Shown here piece by piece: positions 1 through 12,800 of a stretch of 64,000 nucleotides of DNA. A program made the position numbers and the translations under genes. This stretch comes from Monomorium pharaonis (taxonomy: Eukaryota > Arthropoda > Insecta > Hymenoptera > Formicidae). Under the pieces are notes generated by a model, which saw only the letters and a program-made list of their open reading frames with translations, made no database searches and had not been told where the DNA came from. The DNA lies in assembly GCF_013373865.1 (NCBI RefSeq), contig NC_050468.1, forward strand, positions 6,260,010-6,324,009, given 5' to 3'. Positions within the stretch are counted from its first letter, which is position 1. Each line of letters opens with the position of its first letter.

Positions 1-3000
1 TATTTTTGACGTCGCTTATCATCTCCCACGTTTTGCCGTACAAAAAACGACGGGCTTTCGAGCGTACTACCGCTTCCATAAAACAACTCTGACGGGAACA
101 GCGCGGCAGCACGTGTACGCGAATCGCATCCTGTTTCCCGGTAAAGGAGTAATTTGCAGTTTACCACGCGGCCCAACCGCCAAAACTACCGAAAAAGAAA
201 TACCGATAAAACGATGCGGCAGACACGGCGCAGTTTCTAGTCGCGGAGATAGGAACGGCACGTGACTCCCGTGAAGATAAAAGTGTATAAACCGCAAAGC
301 GTTTCTCTTTTAGCTCTCGAGCAATCCGGAGAGTGCAGAATTGTCTGTAATTCCGTAGATACCGGATTTTGCGTGAACGGCCGTTTGAAATAAATGCCAT
401 CAGGCATTTTATCGACTGCGAGTGCGATACGATTTTGCGGACGAATAAACGCGCGATGCTTATAAAACATACGAATATTAAAGAGCCATTAGTCCAGTTT
501 CGAGTGAACACGCACGCCACCCGAGAGTCAGTTAGAGGCAATTAGTGCCTGCCAGTGGACGGCCCGTCCCACTTTCGGCTCGATAGGCCCGGCCGAAAAG
601 TCCCCGCGCGCGCGTTTCAGCTCGGCTCGCGCTAACCGATTATCGATGCCAAAGCAGCCTACGATTATGATTCATGTGCCGACAATTCTATACCACGACA
701 AAGTCACATTTTCGGGGATGGCCTCGTGGCGGTAGGGCGGGGCTGGAGCGCTTCGATAAAACTCGGATCGATGCTGGGACGCCCCACGGGTTGCCACGGG
801 TTACCGTTAACGGCATCTCCGCTCTCTCCGGCTACACAGAGAGACGCAGTATCTCGCCTTCAATTACGATTTTGACTTTGATTTTGTCCTCGTCACTTGG
901 CGGCCCCCTTTGTCCCGGATTCTATTTCGGAACCGCACTCACACTTTCGCCTCGGTGTCACGGTGCCGCTCTAACAATGACGTGACACCTCGGTTTCATA
1001 TAGTTGCTCTATTTCTCCTCCCCGAAAAAAAAAAAAGGAATCGGGGGTTTGATTGACCGAGAATCGCTTTAATTCCACATTTCTGGAAGAAACTAAAAAC
1101 GTTTGCCGATATTTATTCTCGTCCTCGCAGTTATAATCGTTACTATCAGGTCAGATATAAAAATCGAAAAAGCGGTTGACTGAATAATTAATACCTCGAA
1201 TTCGTATGCTGTGAAGATGGTTAAAATTACAAATTGCAATTACAAATTCTCAGCTAATGTGCAATAAAGTGCGGAATAAAATAAAATAAACGCGCATTCG
1301 GCATATTAATAATTAATTACATTCCATGCAATTGTTAAACATGCAAATCCCATCTATATTATTTTAATATTATTCAATTTATTTAATTTATTCTGGCAAT
1401 CGGAAATTGTTTCAGCGTACTGAAACAATTGACAATTTATTCTAACTGGCTCTCGGTACAACAATTAACACGCCGCATCGTCGTAATTGATCGAGGTAGT
1501 GGCAAAAATATATATTTTTCTCGATTTTCCAAGCCACATTAAGGGAATGCATTAGTGATTCGCAGTAAACTCGAGCTGACTGTCAGGCATAAAAGACGAT
1601 CGTTTCATTTTCCGGCGGGATCACGTATACAGGTTGCTATCGGCAGATCGCAAAAAAAGCGCATCAAATATACCGTCTAGATTCGAATCGCCGATATCCG
1701 CGCATCTCGTCGCTTCCCGCATATCGATACACGGGATCCCCGGGGGATACGAGTTTCTAACATTTAAAATTTAGATCGGTACGCGGACATTACGGAAACG
1801 GACACGAGAATACCGCGGACGAACGGGATAAACCGCTTGCCGCGCTGCTCTCCTCGATTCGTAGTGCTTCATTGGATATTCCCCGGAGCGCAGCCGGATT
1901 TTCAAACACGAGCAGCTCCACCGCCGCCACCCAAGGCCTACGTAAAATGACAAAATACGTGACGGGAAACTCGAAATGTTTGCACTCCATAAACTGGCTG
2001 TCGTAATGATAAACAAAAACTTTTCGCGTACGTGTTACAAAAGGAAGCACACAAAACGCTAAAACGCAACGTAGACTCGAACAGAATTACAACAAAGAGT
2101 CAAATTAAAACGATGAAACTTTATATGTGCTTTTACATATTACGTGCTTATATTAAATATAACGGATATTTAATATGCTTACATCAAATGTATATTTTTC
2201 GCGTATTCGCGAGAAGGGAATATCTATTAAAAAATGTCTAATTTATACTAAAAGATAATGTAACTCATATAACATTTGTTATACGATAATAACGAATAAA
2301 AAGGAAACAATATACATGTACACGTAAAACATTCATAGCTCAGCAAATATATATCGGTCCACGCGGGGTTGATGACTGCGATTTTTCGATCCGATGGCCG
2401 ATTATTAATTTTTGTTCTTTCCCAGTTGTACCACATGTGTCTGGAATATTTTTAATCTTTTTTTTTCTCCCCCCCGGAGTATATATGCTCTCTCACGGAC
2501 GATCGGTTTGCACGGGCGAGGCATACTGGCGCGTTTCAATTAACTCGATACCACGTCGGCCGTGCGTTTTCCAGCATGTCGCGAGAACGTCATTGTGAAA
2601 TATGTGTCCCATATGGGATGTTCCTCGGCTATAGGGGCTTTAAAAACATCCTAGAAATGGAAATGAAGATATATCGGTCGAGTGGCGCGCGATGGCGTTG
2701 GCAGAGCCGTTGTTTACGAGTCAACTTTATCGCGAAAACGCCAACGTGGACACGTATATGCGCCTCGCATTCCCCAACCCTTTTCCCAGCGCTGCTCCCC
2801 CCTCGGCCTCGCAACCCCGGGCCTCGGCAACCGATTCCTTCCATCTGCACCTGACTTTCCCCGCCCTCCTTCGCCCTCCATCCGAATTTTCGCCCATAAA
2901 CTTTTCCACGGTGAGATACCGCCTGATCGGGCGCGATTACATTTTTCCGCTTCGTCTTTGCGGCCGATCAATTCGACCGGCAGCCTCGATTTCGTGCCTC

Positions 3001-3747
3001 ACATCTGGTACGGACTCTGAAATTTTCACGAACCCTCGTCAGGTCTTTGAATTTAGATTTCACAAAGATTACGGGAGATTTAGCTTATGTCACGTCGCAT
3101 ATTGAAATACGTGAGCGTAAGCGATTATTTATGGATATCCCTCTCTCACTAAAATTCATCAAATTTTATTAAAAATTTAAAATAATTGCAATCGTGGACA
3201 ACACAGTTTCGAAAAATTATAATCGCGCGAAATCAGTTAGAAACAAGTTTTTTAAGAAGAAGAAAATTATTTGGCACAAATAATTTTACGACGCCTGGAC
3301 TTAATACCAATTCAGCTTTAAATATGACTTATTTCGCCTCGATTAAGTTCAAGCGCGTATAACATAAACCGTACGACAGCACGAAACATGTCACAGCGCT
3401 GCGCACAGAGAGATTAAGCCTATCCGCAAAACCGTCGTTATGTAACGACGATGACAGCCGAGCACACGTAAATTAGCGCATTATTATCGGACATCGTCTA
3501 ATCGAAAGCGATTACCACTTTCAGCGATCCATCCAACGTAGCGACCTCTCACCAACATATACCATTTCGCATTTACAGTAGACTCACAGAACGCTACCGC
3601 ATAAAAAAAAAAAAAAAAGAACGAAAGAAAGAAAGCAAATATATATTTGTGATAATTAACGAACAAATGCCATACAGTCACTCTCACCTGTGTAGCTTGG
3701 CCGCGGCCGAAAACCGGCGACTCAGTTTTACTAACCTTCGATTTCAG
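1..3747. other. Presumed Rdl intron 2 (3' part)
   Basis: No convincing coding exon is seen. Several open frames of 60-137 codons occur, but they overlap on both strands and lack domain features or matching splice phases. A perfect 11-bp inverted repeat lies at 1405-1430. The stretch is inferred to be intronic because exon 3 begins at 3748 in phase 1 behind a normal acceptor. Confidence 0.6.
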
Positions 3748-3815
3748 GTCCTCCCGTCGAGGTGGGCGTCACCATGTACGTCTTGAGTATCAGCTCCCTA
3801 TCCGAAGTGAAAATG
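3748..3815 (+). CDS. Rdl: Rdl exon 3, first alternative copy (ending L-S-E-V-K-M)
   Basis: This 68-bp exon lies between acceptor ATTTCAG and donor GTACTA. With a G from exon 2 it encodes G-P-P-V-E-V-G-V-T-M-Y-V-L-S-I-S-S-L-S-E-V-K-M, the start of the extracellular ligand-binding domain just before the loop D strand. It enters in phase 1 and leaves in phase 0, which fits exon 4. It is one of the two mutually exclusive exon 3 copies long known in insect Rdl; the other lies 4.2 kb downstream and differs at two residues (L to V and K to L in the last six). I do not assign the literature labels 3a or 3b. Confidence 0.96.
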
Positions 3816-6800
3816 GTACTACCTCTAGGTCTTATTCAGTAATTCTGCTGAAAGTTTTACTCATTACTACTCGTTCTCGGCTAAACACAATCCGCCCTTC
3901 TCCACTCCCCCGCCCGCCCGTCGGTTTCTTCGCCCACAAGCGAATACCGTTCTTCTTTTTTTTTCATAGTGCCCGTGTACTTTCAAGTCAACGATATTGC
4001 CGCTGATCGTTACTGAATTGCAATTAGCATTTTTTATCCACCGACACACATGCACAGACACACCACGTGGGAGATTTACACGCGGCGACGACACGAGTGC
4101 GGATGTATATCCGATTCAACACTGTTGTACATACACGCGCACACGAGTGTGTATTCTTCCTGTGTTTTATTCTTTTTTTATCACATCACCCTCGCAACGA
4201 ATGGAACAATCATCATTTTCAATTATTCAGTTAAGTGTACAGATCCAGGAGATTTTTATACCTCATATGCAACATAATTCTCACTCACTATTTATGTTAT
4301 GTGTGTGTTTGTAACTATTTAAACGTGTAAACGCATATTCTGTTATTCCCTTGCTTCTCGGAACGGATACTTGAGCGTCGCGCTGACGTATTCGGATAAA
4401 TGATTTATTTCGAAAATCAACAAAGACAACGAGAAAGAGAGAGAGAGAGAGAGAGAAACAGAGCAACGCATGTTGATTCTAGTGATCGACTCTAATGTTG
4501 ATTCCATTAACAATCAACATCGTTTGCATCTACGTGCATCATCTCTCATGCTGTTCGTGCCGCCTCGACAAATAATTCGTTCGTGTCGTTAATCACGCAC
4601 TAATTGGGGCGATAAATACTTTCCGCGAGTTCGAGTCGGCTCTACAATAAACTACTCGTTGTTTAATATGTTCACTGAGGCGTGAATTATCTCCATTGTC
4701 TAACGACGCTGTCGCGATTATTTCGCTCCGCGCACATAACGATTGATTAATTGCAATCCTACGAGCTCGCGTTGTTTTAATGCAACGAAAGAAATTCAAT
4801 CATCGGCTCATCGATTGGGTGCACGAGAGACATCTCGCTCTCGTCGATCCCCGCCAGTCGTCATCGCATCGATACCGTCCTGCATCTATCGACACATACG
4901 GCACCCTGACGTTGAAATTGGTTAGCCCTTGCCATGCGCAGAGCACCGCATCGCTCTGGGCTATGTGTCTCCTTTGATGTGCCGTTCGTTTAACGACGAC
5001 GTTTGGAACCGCGAAAATCGAATAACAGGATTACCAAAACGATTCAGCGCTTGCTTCGAGGACCTCGAGACCCGCCGCCACGAGGCGACGTCCAATTTCT
5101 TGGCGCGTTGGTTCCGGGACCAATTGAACTCAAACTATGCAGAAGAGAACTAATCGGTGCAGTATCTCGCTTCTCGACGGGTAATAACGTCTCTTAAACG
5201 AAATAAATGAGGAAAGAGATTCTCACGTTTCCATTCGAACCAAATCATTGATCGAGATTTACATTTTTTATTTCTTTGTCATGTGCATTTAGAATAGCTG
5301 TGAAAGAATTTTATACCAAAATTTTATACCAAAACACATGTTCATTAATCGCAACATAAATTTACGATTACCAGACACGTGGTAAAACGCGAAATTTCTG
5401 TCACTCAATTAATCGTGAGTGGGAAATGGGTTATTGATCTGTTTGATTTTATGGCACTTTAATGGTACTTCATGCGGTACTTGACGTTTAGTTTTCGTTT
5501 GATATCTCATCTTTGAATATGTGACGTCAAAATACCCAACCAACCGACGAGCAACTTGTAGAAAGAAAAATAACAATCACCGTTCTTTCTAACGATCTTC
5601 TTATTAACGATTTTCCCCCTTAATTATTCTCTCTTAACTCTTTCTTGCGTAATATAAATTTTCTTTCGCCTTAAAGAATCGGAAAATTATTTCACCACAC
5701 AATTTACCGGTTTACTGACGCGAAAGTAAGCGTTATGCAATCGCAGCATAAAAACGCCAATTTAAATTTAGTAATCCATGTATAAGACACGGCGCGCGCG
5801 ATGGCGATTACGCGACGCGGTTTACCGCTCGCACTTCGAAACTACCGAAATGAAGCTAACCGAGCTCCTAACTCACTTGATATATTGTAGTACCATGTGG
5901 CCCGTCTGCTTATCGCGCTACCGGTTTACACTGACGTAGAGAAATAAGTGTGCGCGTGTATGACCTTACACGCATCTCTCCCATACACATACACACAAAC
6001 ATTCACGTACACACGTACACGTTTAGTAGTACGAGCAACAGAAAAAAAGAACAAGAATATGTAACTAAAAAAAAAAATGGACAAAGTACTATTTCATATT
6101 TCAGATAATATATACTGGCTGTCCTCGTTCCTCGCTCGGGAAACGGGGACTGTAGTTTTGGCAACTGGGAAGCAGCGGGAGACTGCGTGGCTGTGGTCGC
6201 GAAATCGACCACAATGTCGAAAAAAAGAGAGGCAAACAAGTAAACTCGTTCTAAATTATTGCGAGGTAGTTTCCGTTTAATGCGCGCGGAAACTAGATTT
6301 ATCTCGAAACATAATCTCCTAACTAGATGTTTCGATGTGATTTAGGCGCGCGAATTACATTGGCGCGAAGCGCCATTATCAAAGTTTTCGACACTAACGT
6401 GAGGATCTTGTGGTAACAGCGTGCGGATCAATCGAGACAAGTTTTTCCAGTTGCTCCGACTACCGTTTTCGTTTTCAGCGGGCGTGGAAAAAGTTAGCTC
6501 ACTGATTTCCTGCCTGACTTTGAGCCTGGGCTGCCCCGAACGTCACGTAGTGTTTAGAAAGAACGTGAATGAGGAGCGTCTTTTTATTGCTTTTCTGCTC
6601 TCCGGAAAAATAGTATTTTGTTCAATACATATTAAACACGCACGACCGTCCCGTTAGACCGTTCTTAGACGCTCTAGCTGCTATGCCGCGGTTGCTGAAA
6701 TGGGCTGCCGCCTGCTCTACCACTTACAATTATTATTATTCTATGTCCCATCACCCCCTGCCCACCGAAAGAACCCCCCCCCCTCTCTCTTTTTGCCCGA

Positions 6801-9800
6801 CACCTCCGTCATCTCTCTATCGAAACACCGCACGTATCACGCGTTTCGTGTACGAACACGCGAGAGAGAATAATTCCACGATCGATTTGCCTCCGATCGA
6901 TTTTATCCGTCCGAATTCCTTCCAGCAGCTCTTTCGGTATTTCAAGACAATCTCCCCTCACATCCACCCCTTAGAAGCTAAAAATAAGATAAATGAATTT
7001 CGCCCGGAATCGACGACCGCAATGACAATGACAGCAATTCAGTGTAAAGTAACGATGTCGTTCGACGTACGTTCGACAAGACGACGCGCCGCTCTCGATC
7101 ACGGAGAGCCGTCCAGTGTAGGGCGAAAAAAACGACGATATAAAAAAAAAAAAAAACGAGCCATATTTCCCCGGGATATACGTACACGTATAGCCACAAC
7201 GAATTCTAATTGGAATACGACGTGACGAGCGATCGGCAAAAACAAGATGCAAAAAGTGCAAAGAGAAGCGAAAGAGAAAGAGCGAGAGGGTGAGAGAACG
7301 AGACAAAGCAAAACTACTATAAAGCGACGCGGTAAAAAAAAAAGAAAGTAGTAGTAAGGTAATGTCATACTGCTACGTGGCTGTGATGTGTATGTAATTT
7401 GTATATATACGTAAGAGCATAATGCCTATGTAACGAGACAAGTATGAATGCTTCTTCTAGCTTTGGAAGGCAACGTGGCCGACGACGAGTCCTGTTGATT
7501 TGGTTCCGTGCAGGGTGCGAGCTCTCCTCGACTTTGTCCGTTCGTGCTTTGCCTCTGGCTCACACAGTGAATAGGCGCGCGCATGATTTTCTCTGAATAA
7601 ATGATATTGCCGGATTTACATTTGAGAGGGGAGGCGGGGGAAAGGGGGTAAAATGCCGAACGATACGTTCGCGCGTGTCGAGCGTGCTCGCGACGTGGGG
7701 ATTCGTATTCGCGCGGGTTTAGATTCCTCCGATAGGGCATCGCGCCCCGACATGCGAAACGCGCGTCACGGCACGCAATGCGCGATGCGGTAAAACGTTT
7801 CAAAATTACTTTAGAAGCAGTCCTAAATGCCTAAAGTGACGTGAGGCGCGCGTGAGTCAGAGGTAAAGATAATATTCGTCACGTATAACCACTGTCATTA
7901 TTGCTGCTGTTACTATTATTACTGTTGTCCCTAGATATCTACTTATCTCGTACGCGATAGGGTACATCGGTTGATTAGAGATTGGCGGGTAATCACAGCG
8001 ACCAAGGCCGGATGGTTTTGTTGATTGCAGGTCCGCCCGTGGAGGTCGGCGTCACCATGTATGTCCTCAGCATCAGCTCCGTGTCCGAGGTGTTGATGGT
8101 ACAGTTTGCATTCAAACTCATACAAACTCAACAGCGACAATTGCCCGTTCATTTATTTCGTCCAGTTTTCGCGAACGATCACGCTCTCCCCTCCCGCCCT
8201 CCACCTTCCCCCTCACTTCATCCCTCGTGTCCGTCGTATCAAAAAGCGACAAACGGGAACGTCCATTTCCGCCCCGACACATCGCCGTTTCACATCGCGA
8301 TGGCACGATCGACCGTAATGCCAAAATTGTGTCGATACTGCTTCAAAAAGAGTTTTTAAACTCTGGCGTTTAATTGGACCGATCATCATACGTCGAGCGT
8401 GCCTATCGTGGAATCGACGCCCAGCATCATTGATCGAATCAGCTTACCAGTCGCGCCACTTGCTTCCGATTGCGTCCACAATATCATCTGTTTCGATTTT
8501 ATCTGTTTATTTGTTACATGACGGCACGGATATTCACATAAAAATATCCATGCCAATCATAAACCGTCGAATTTCGTTGCCTGATCGCTGTATACATCAG
8601 TATGATTCAATAGCAGCAAAAATATCGCACGCTCGATGCAAAAAAAAAAAAAAAAAAAGAAAGAAACGCGTACGTGCGGTTTAAAAGAAATTTATCCCTT
8701 TTTCTATCAATATTGATTCGCACGCGTAAAGTCATATAAAGTCTCGTATAAGGCAGCAGAGTAAACCAGCGATGCCTCTCCGCGCGTATATATTCACATC
8801 TACTTAAATCTCGAGTCGTTCCCGATATCTGGTCGCGGAAAGGTGCACCAGGGGAAATACGACGCGCATAGCGATGTTTATGTCGGCAGCAAGGGACGTA
8901 TCGACACACAGCCACACGGTATAAGCCACACACCCACACACACACACACGACACACACAGAGGAGCGACAATAGTATACACACGGATGGCCTACTAACCT
9001 ACGTTTTTATAGCTCGTCACAGCTGTTTGGTTGGCTGAACTGTTACAAGGGAACCTTGCTACGTTCCACAGTCTTCGCAAGATATATTCTTGTCCACTTC
9101 GTTTATGGTTTATGGTTGAGTCGTTTGATTCGATTTGCGATGTTCTTGTTGCATGGCCCTACCCGCGGTGCTCGAACCGACGATAAAGGATCCGGCGGGG
9201 TTTTCGTCGCGCGCGGAAAGAAATATTCCAGGAAAGACCCGAGACGGACGCCGTCGTCTCGACCAGCGGAATCGGCGACGGCAAACGCACGCGACCTTTT
9301 AATCCCGCGAGGGAACGTTAAATCCTCCTCGCAATATCGCATCGTCGTTGCGAACCGTTTCCCGTTCGAGAGGATCGTAAATAAGTCAAAAATCCGAGCT
9401 CGACTTACCGTCTTTCCGTTCCGGAAAATCCACGAGGCGGAAATCCCATCGGATTTCTTCCTGAAACACAATGTAGGTAGCGTGAGTATTATTACTAAAA
9501 GTCATTCGAATTAACGAGCATATATATAAAAAAAAAAAATTGTAAAATATGTGAAAGAGTAAAATGGCAATGCGATACGCGACATTTTATGTTCGATGTG
9601 ATTAATTGGCGTAGCAATAAATTGAGCTTCGGATCGAGCACCGTAGGCCGCACATATATTGAGATATACGTTTGTATACGCGTGAACGTACACTCTTATG
9701 TGCCGCTACATCTGTACATATGAAAGTGCACATAAAAATGTACGCGCGCGTATCCTGCGTTAATTGGTACACGTATCTATATTCGTATTTGTTTCTCAAT

Positions 9801-12800
9801 ATTTAAGGTATATAGCGGCACCGTACAACCGTATTGTGTATTACGCATAATAATCCTGTAGTAATCGAAGGTACTTCGTTCCGGCATCGGCAATCAGTTC
9901 CAAACTAGCACGAAACTGGATCCATCCTCAGTCGATCGTATCCGGAAGTATGCGCTTCGGATTGTGGACCTTTAACCTGTTTCTCCGCTAACAATTATAC
10001 CGCCAGAAATTAAAAACCGCCGGAATCTCCACTATTCTGACGTAACCAGACGTCTGACGTATTGGTCGATCATCCGAAATCACGAGGAATGTATATCCAC
10101 GCGAGCCGTAAAGGATCAAAAGTAATACACGCGGTCCGCGAAACGCGTTGCCGACTACTCCGAGCTTGAGAGCGCGGTGCGGTAAAATTTTCAGTGCCTT
10201 CGGTTCGTGATGAATACCAGGGCTGCGGTAACGCCGACTTACCGCAGCCCGAAGCGTCGAGTCTGTGCTGCGACAGCGCTTGCGATCGACTCTCTCTCTC
10301 TTTCTCTCTCTTTCCCCTACATATTTGACGCGTAATCGCGCGAGAAAAAAACGAGCAGTCCGTGTCGATTTCCGTTCGGACCTCGAGATCCAGTGTACGA
10401 GTTTGGAGCTGAATGCACGAGGCTGGACCCCAGGTGTTGAGCCCTGTGCGGAAACCAAATCAAGTCGACACTGTCACCTGGGACGTGACGCGCGAGTTTT
10501 TACACCCGCTGGCGAGTTTCCATTCTACTTATCCTTCCCCCCCTCCCCCTCCTTTCCCCGTCTTTTGCCTCATCTTCCTGCCTGTCGCGAAGCGACTTTC
10601 AACGTCCATCCCTCGAGGGCCACTCTTCGGACTCTCCGGCCGGCAAACAACGAGACGATTTTCCTACCAATTTATCTTTCCTTTCATCGTTCGCCTTCGA
10701 AAAAAATCGACGAGCACAGACGGGGAGTATAATACAGCGCCTTTATACGCTCGTTGATTGTAGTCCTCACGGCCGGACGAGAACAAGAAAAGAGGGATAA
10801 AAGCGGGAGAAGGGGGGGTGAAAAGAGCAGACGAGAAGATGAGGAGAAAAAGTATTGATAGAAGATACCCCGCGGCCCTCGAAGAACGAAATACTTCCTT
10901 TCATCCTCTGTCATCGCCGCCCCCTCCCCGCCCTCGGCCAGCCGATAATTGCATACCAAATGAAGAGTATAGCTCGTTGCGACGTTGCGACTACATCGAG
11001 ACTATACCAATATATATAATTGTATTTGCATATATATATATATCGTATATATCTACGCTATTATATCGTAAATATACTATGACACTTATATGAGCTGTGT
11101 CATTGTCAGTGTGTGCAGTGCGCTTCTGGTTGCTATGAATCACGTCACGCTATATATTGTATATTTATATACGATTTCTCCGAGCGCGAGCGCGTGTCAA
11201 CGTGCACGCGCACGCGTGTCCGCGGTATATACATATGTGTGTATGTGTGTATGCGTGCGTGTATATACGTGCACACGTGCGCGTTTGTGCGCGCGAAAAG
11301 CCTGCGTTTATTGTACTCTGTGTACTTTTCTCGGTGTGCGTGTGTGTACGCGTGATACACATAGGACGACGAGTCTATGTGTGCTCGCGCGTACACATCG
11401 CGATAATTCGCGCTCGTCGAGGCGCGATAGACTCCGAAATGGAGCGTTCCTCCTCGTACGAGCCCCTCTCTCGCTTCCATCACTTGTCGTCGTACAACAC
11501 TGCTGCGCCGTTTTTTTATATATTTTTTTTTCTATTCTTTCCTCATTCTCTCTCCTTTTTTTTTTTTTTTAGATCGATTGGCCTGCGAGCTTTTGCCTGA
11601 AACGCTTTCACAAAGCTTTCCTATTGTTCTTTGCTTTTTTTTTCACTCTACGATTTGCGTGTGATAGAGATGCTTGCGCACACCTGCTCGCATTCCTCCC
11701 GGAAATGTTTCACCAGCAACGAGACGCGCGTACCCGCTCAAATTGTTGCTCGATTCACACCCGAATAAACCGCGCAAGATTCGCGTGCCGTCGAGATAAG
11801 AGTGAAAAATATTTTTACGTACAGTTAAGCAATAAACAGTTGCAGTTTAAACGTTATACTCAAACGTTTTTTGGTATATTCTATGAGATACGTTATTTAT
11901 TAATAATCTTACTAATAAATAAAATGCTTTCCAAGTATTTTCTTAAAAAAAAAAACTATTTCTCAATTTGATATTTGATATCATAATAACTTAATTCAGA
12001 ATCCTTTGTCATTTTCAACAAAAGACAAAAGAATTTGTATAAACAGTACATAATTACAAAAAAAAATTTAAAAGAGTAAAGAAAGAAACGGTAAATAGGA
12101 ACTATAATAAGCCAAAAGAATCTCGTAAATAAAAGAGAATTCTCGTAAATGTGTTGCGTGGGAATTGTTGAACAGTTAATCATATCCGAAGATTTGTTAA
12201 CGCAGCAATTACACGTCACGACGTAACCGCAGTGCGCCTGAAGAGTTGCCAGAAACGCGAACAATGATAATTTCTGTTCCATAGGACATCTCCACAGAAT
12301 GTTTCAAGGTCTTTCATATTTGCCCGGTACTTGCACGCATTTAAACCACAAGATTAATTATCTATCACATATTCGTACTTTGCATTTTGAATCTTCAAAT
12401 GTTACACGCGCCATTAACAACATAATCCAATTAAATCGGTATATAAATTATCACTTATATTTCATGCATAAAAGTGTATCCGTTCAATTCTTTATTTGAA
12501 ACTTTAATTAATCGCGAAATACAATTGACGATAAAATTCCTAAAGTAAACGTACGCTATGGAATGAGCCGGGCAACATACCACGCACATTGAATTCTTCA
12601 TAACGAAGCGATGTGAATAGCAGGAAAAGTCTCCGCGTATGCGCGCACACGTCGTCGAAGAGTATAACGAGCATCGCCATGGGTCGAACTCACTCTCTTA
12701 TCACGAAGCCGTGACATCTTATTGGAGTTGTAAAATTCTAAACTTTATTCCCAAAGTGCTTAAATTTTTTTTTTTGCAATTTTACGCCCGCTGATACTTG

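Noticed and set aside
6683..7225. 180-codon plus-strand frame
   Set aside because: It is Pro/Ser/Thr and Lys low complexity over C-rich and A-rich tracts, within an Rdl intron.
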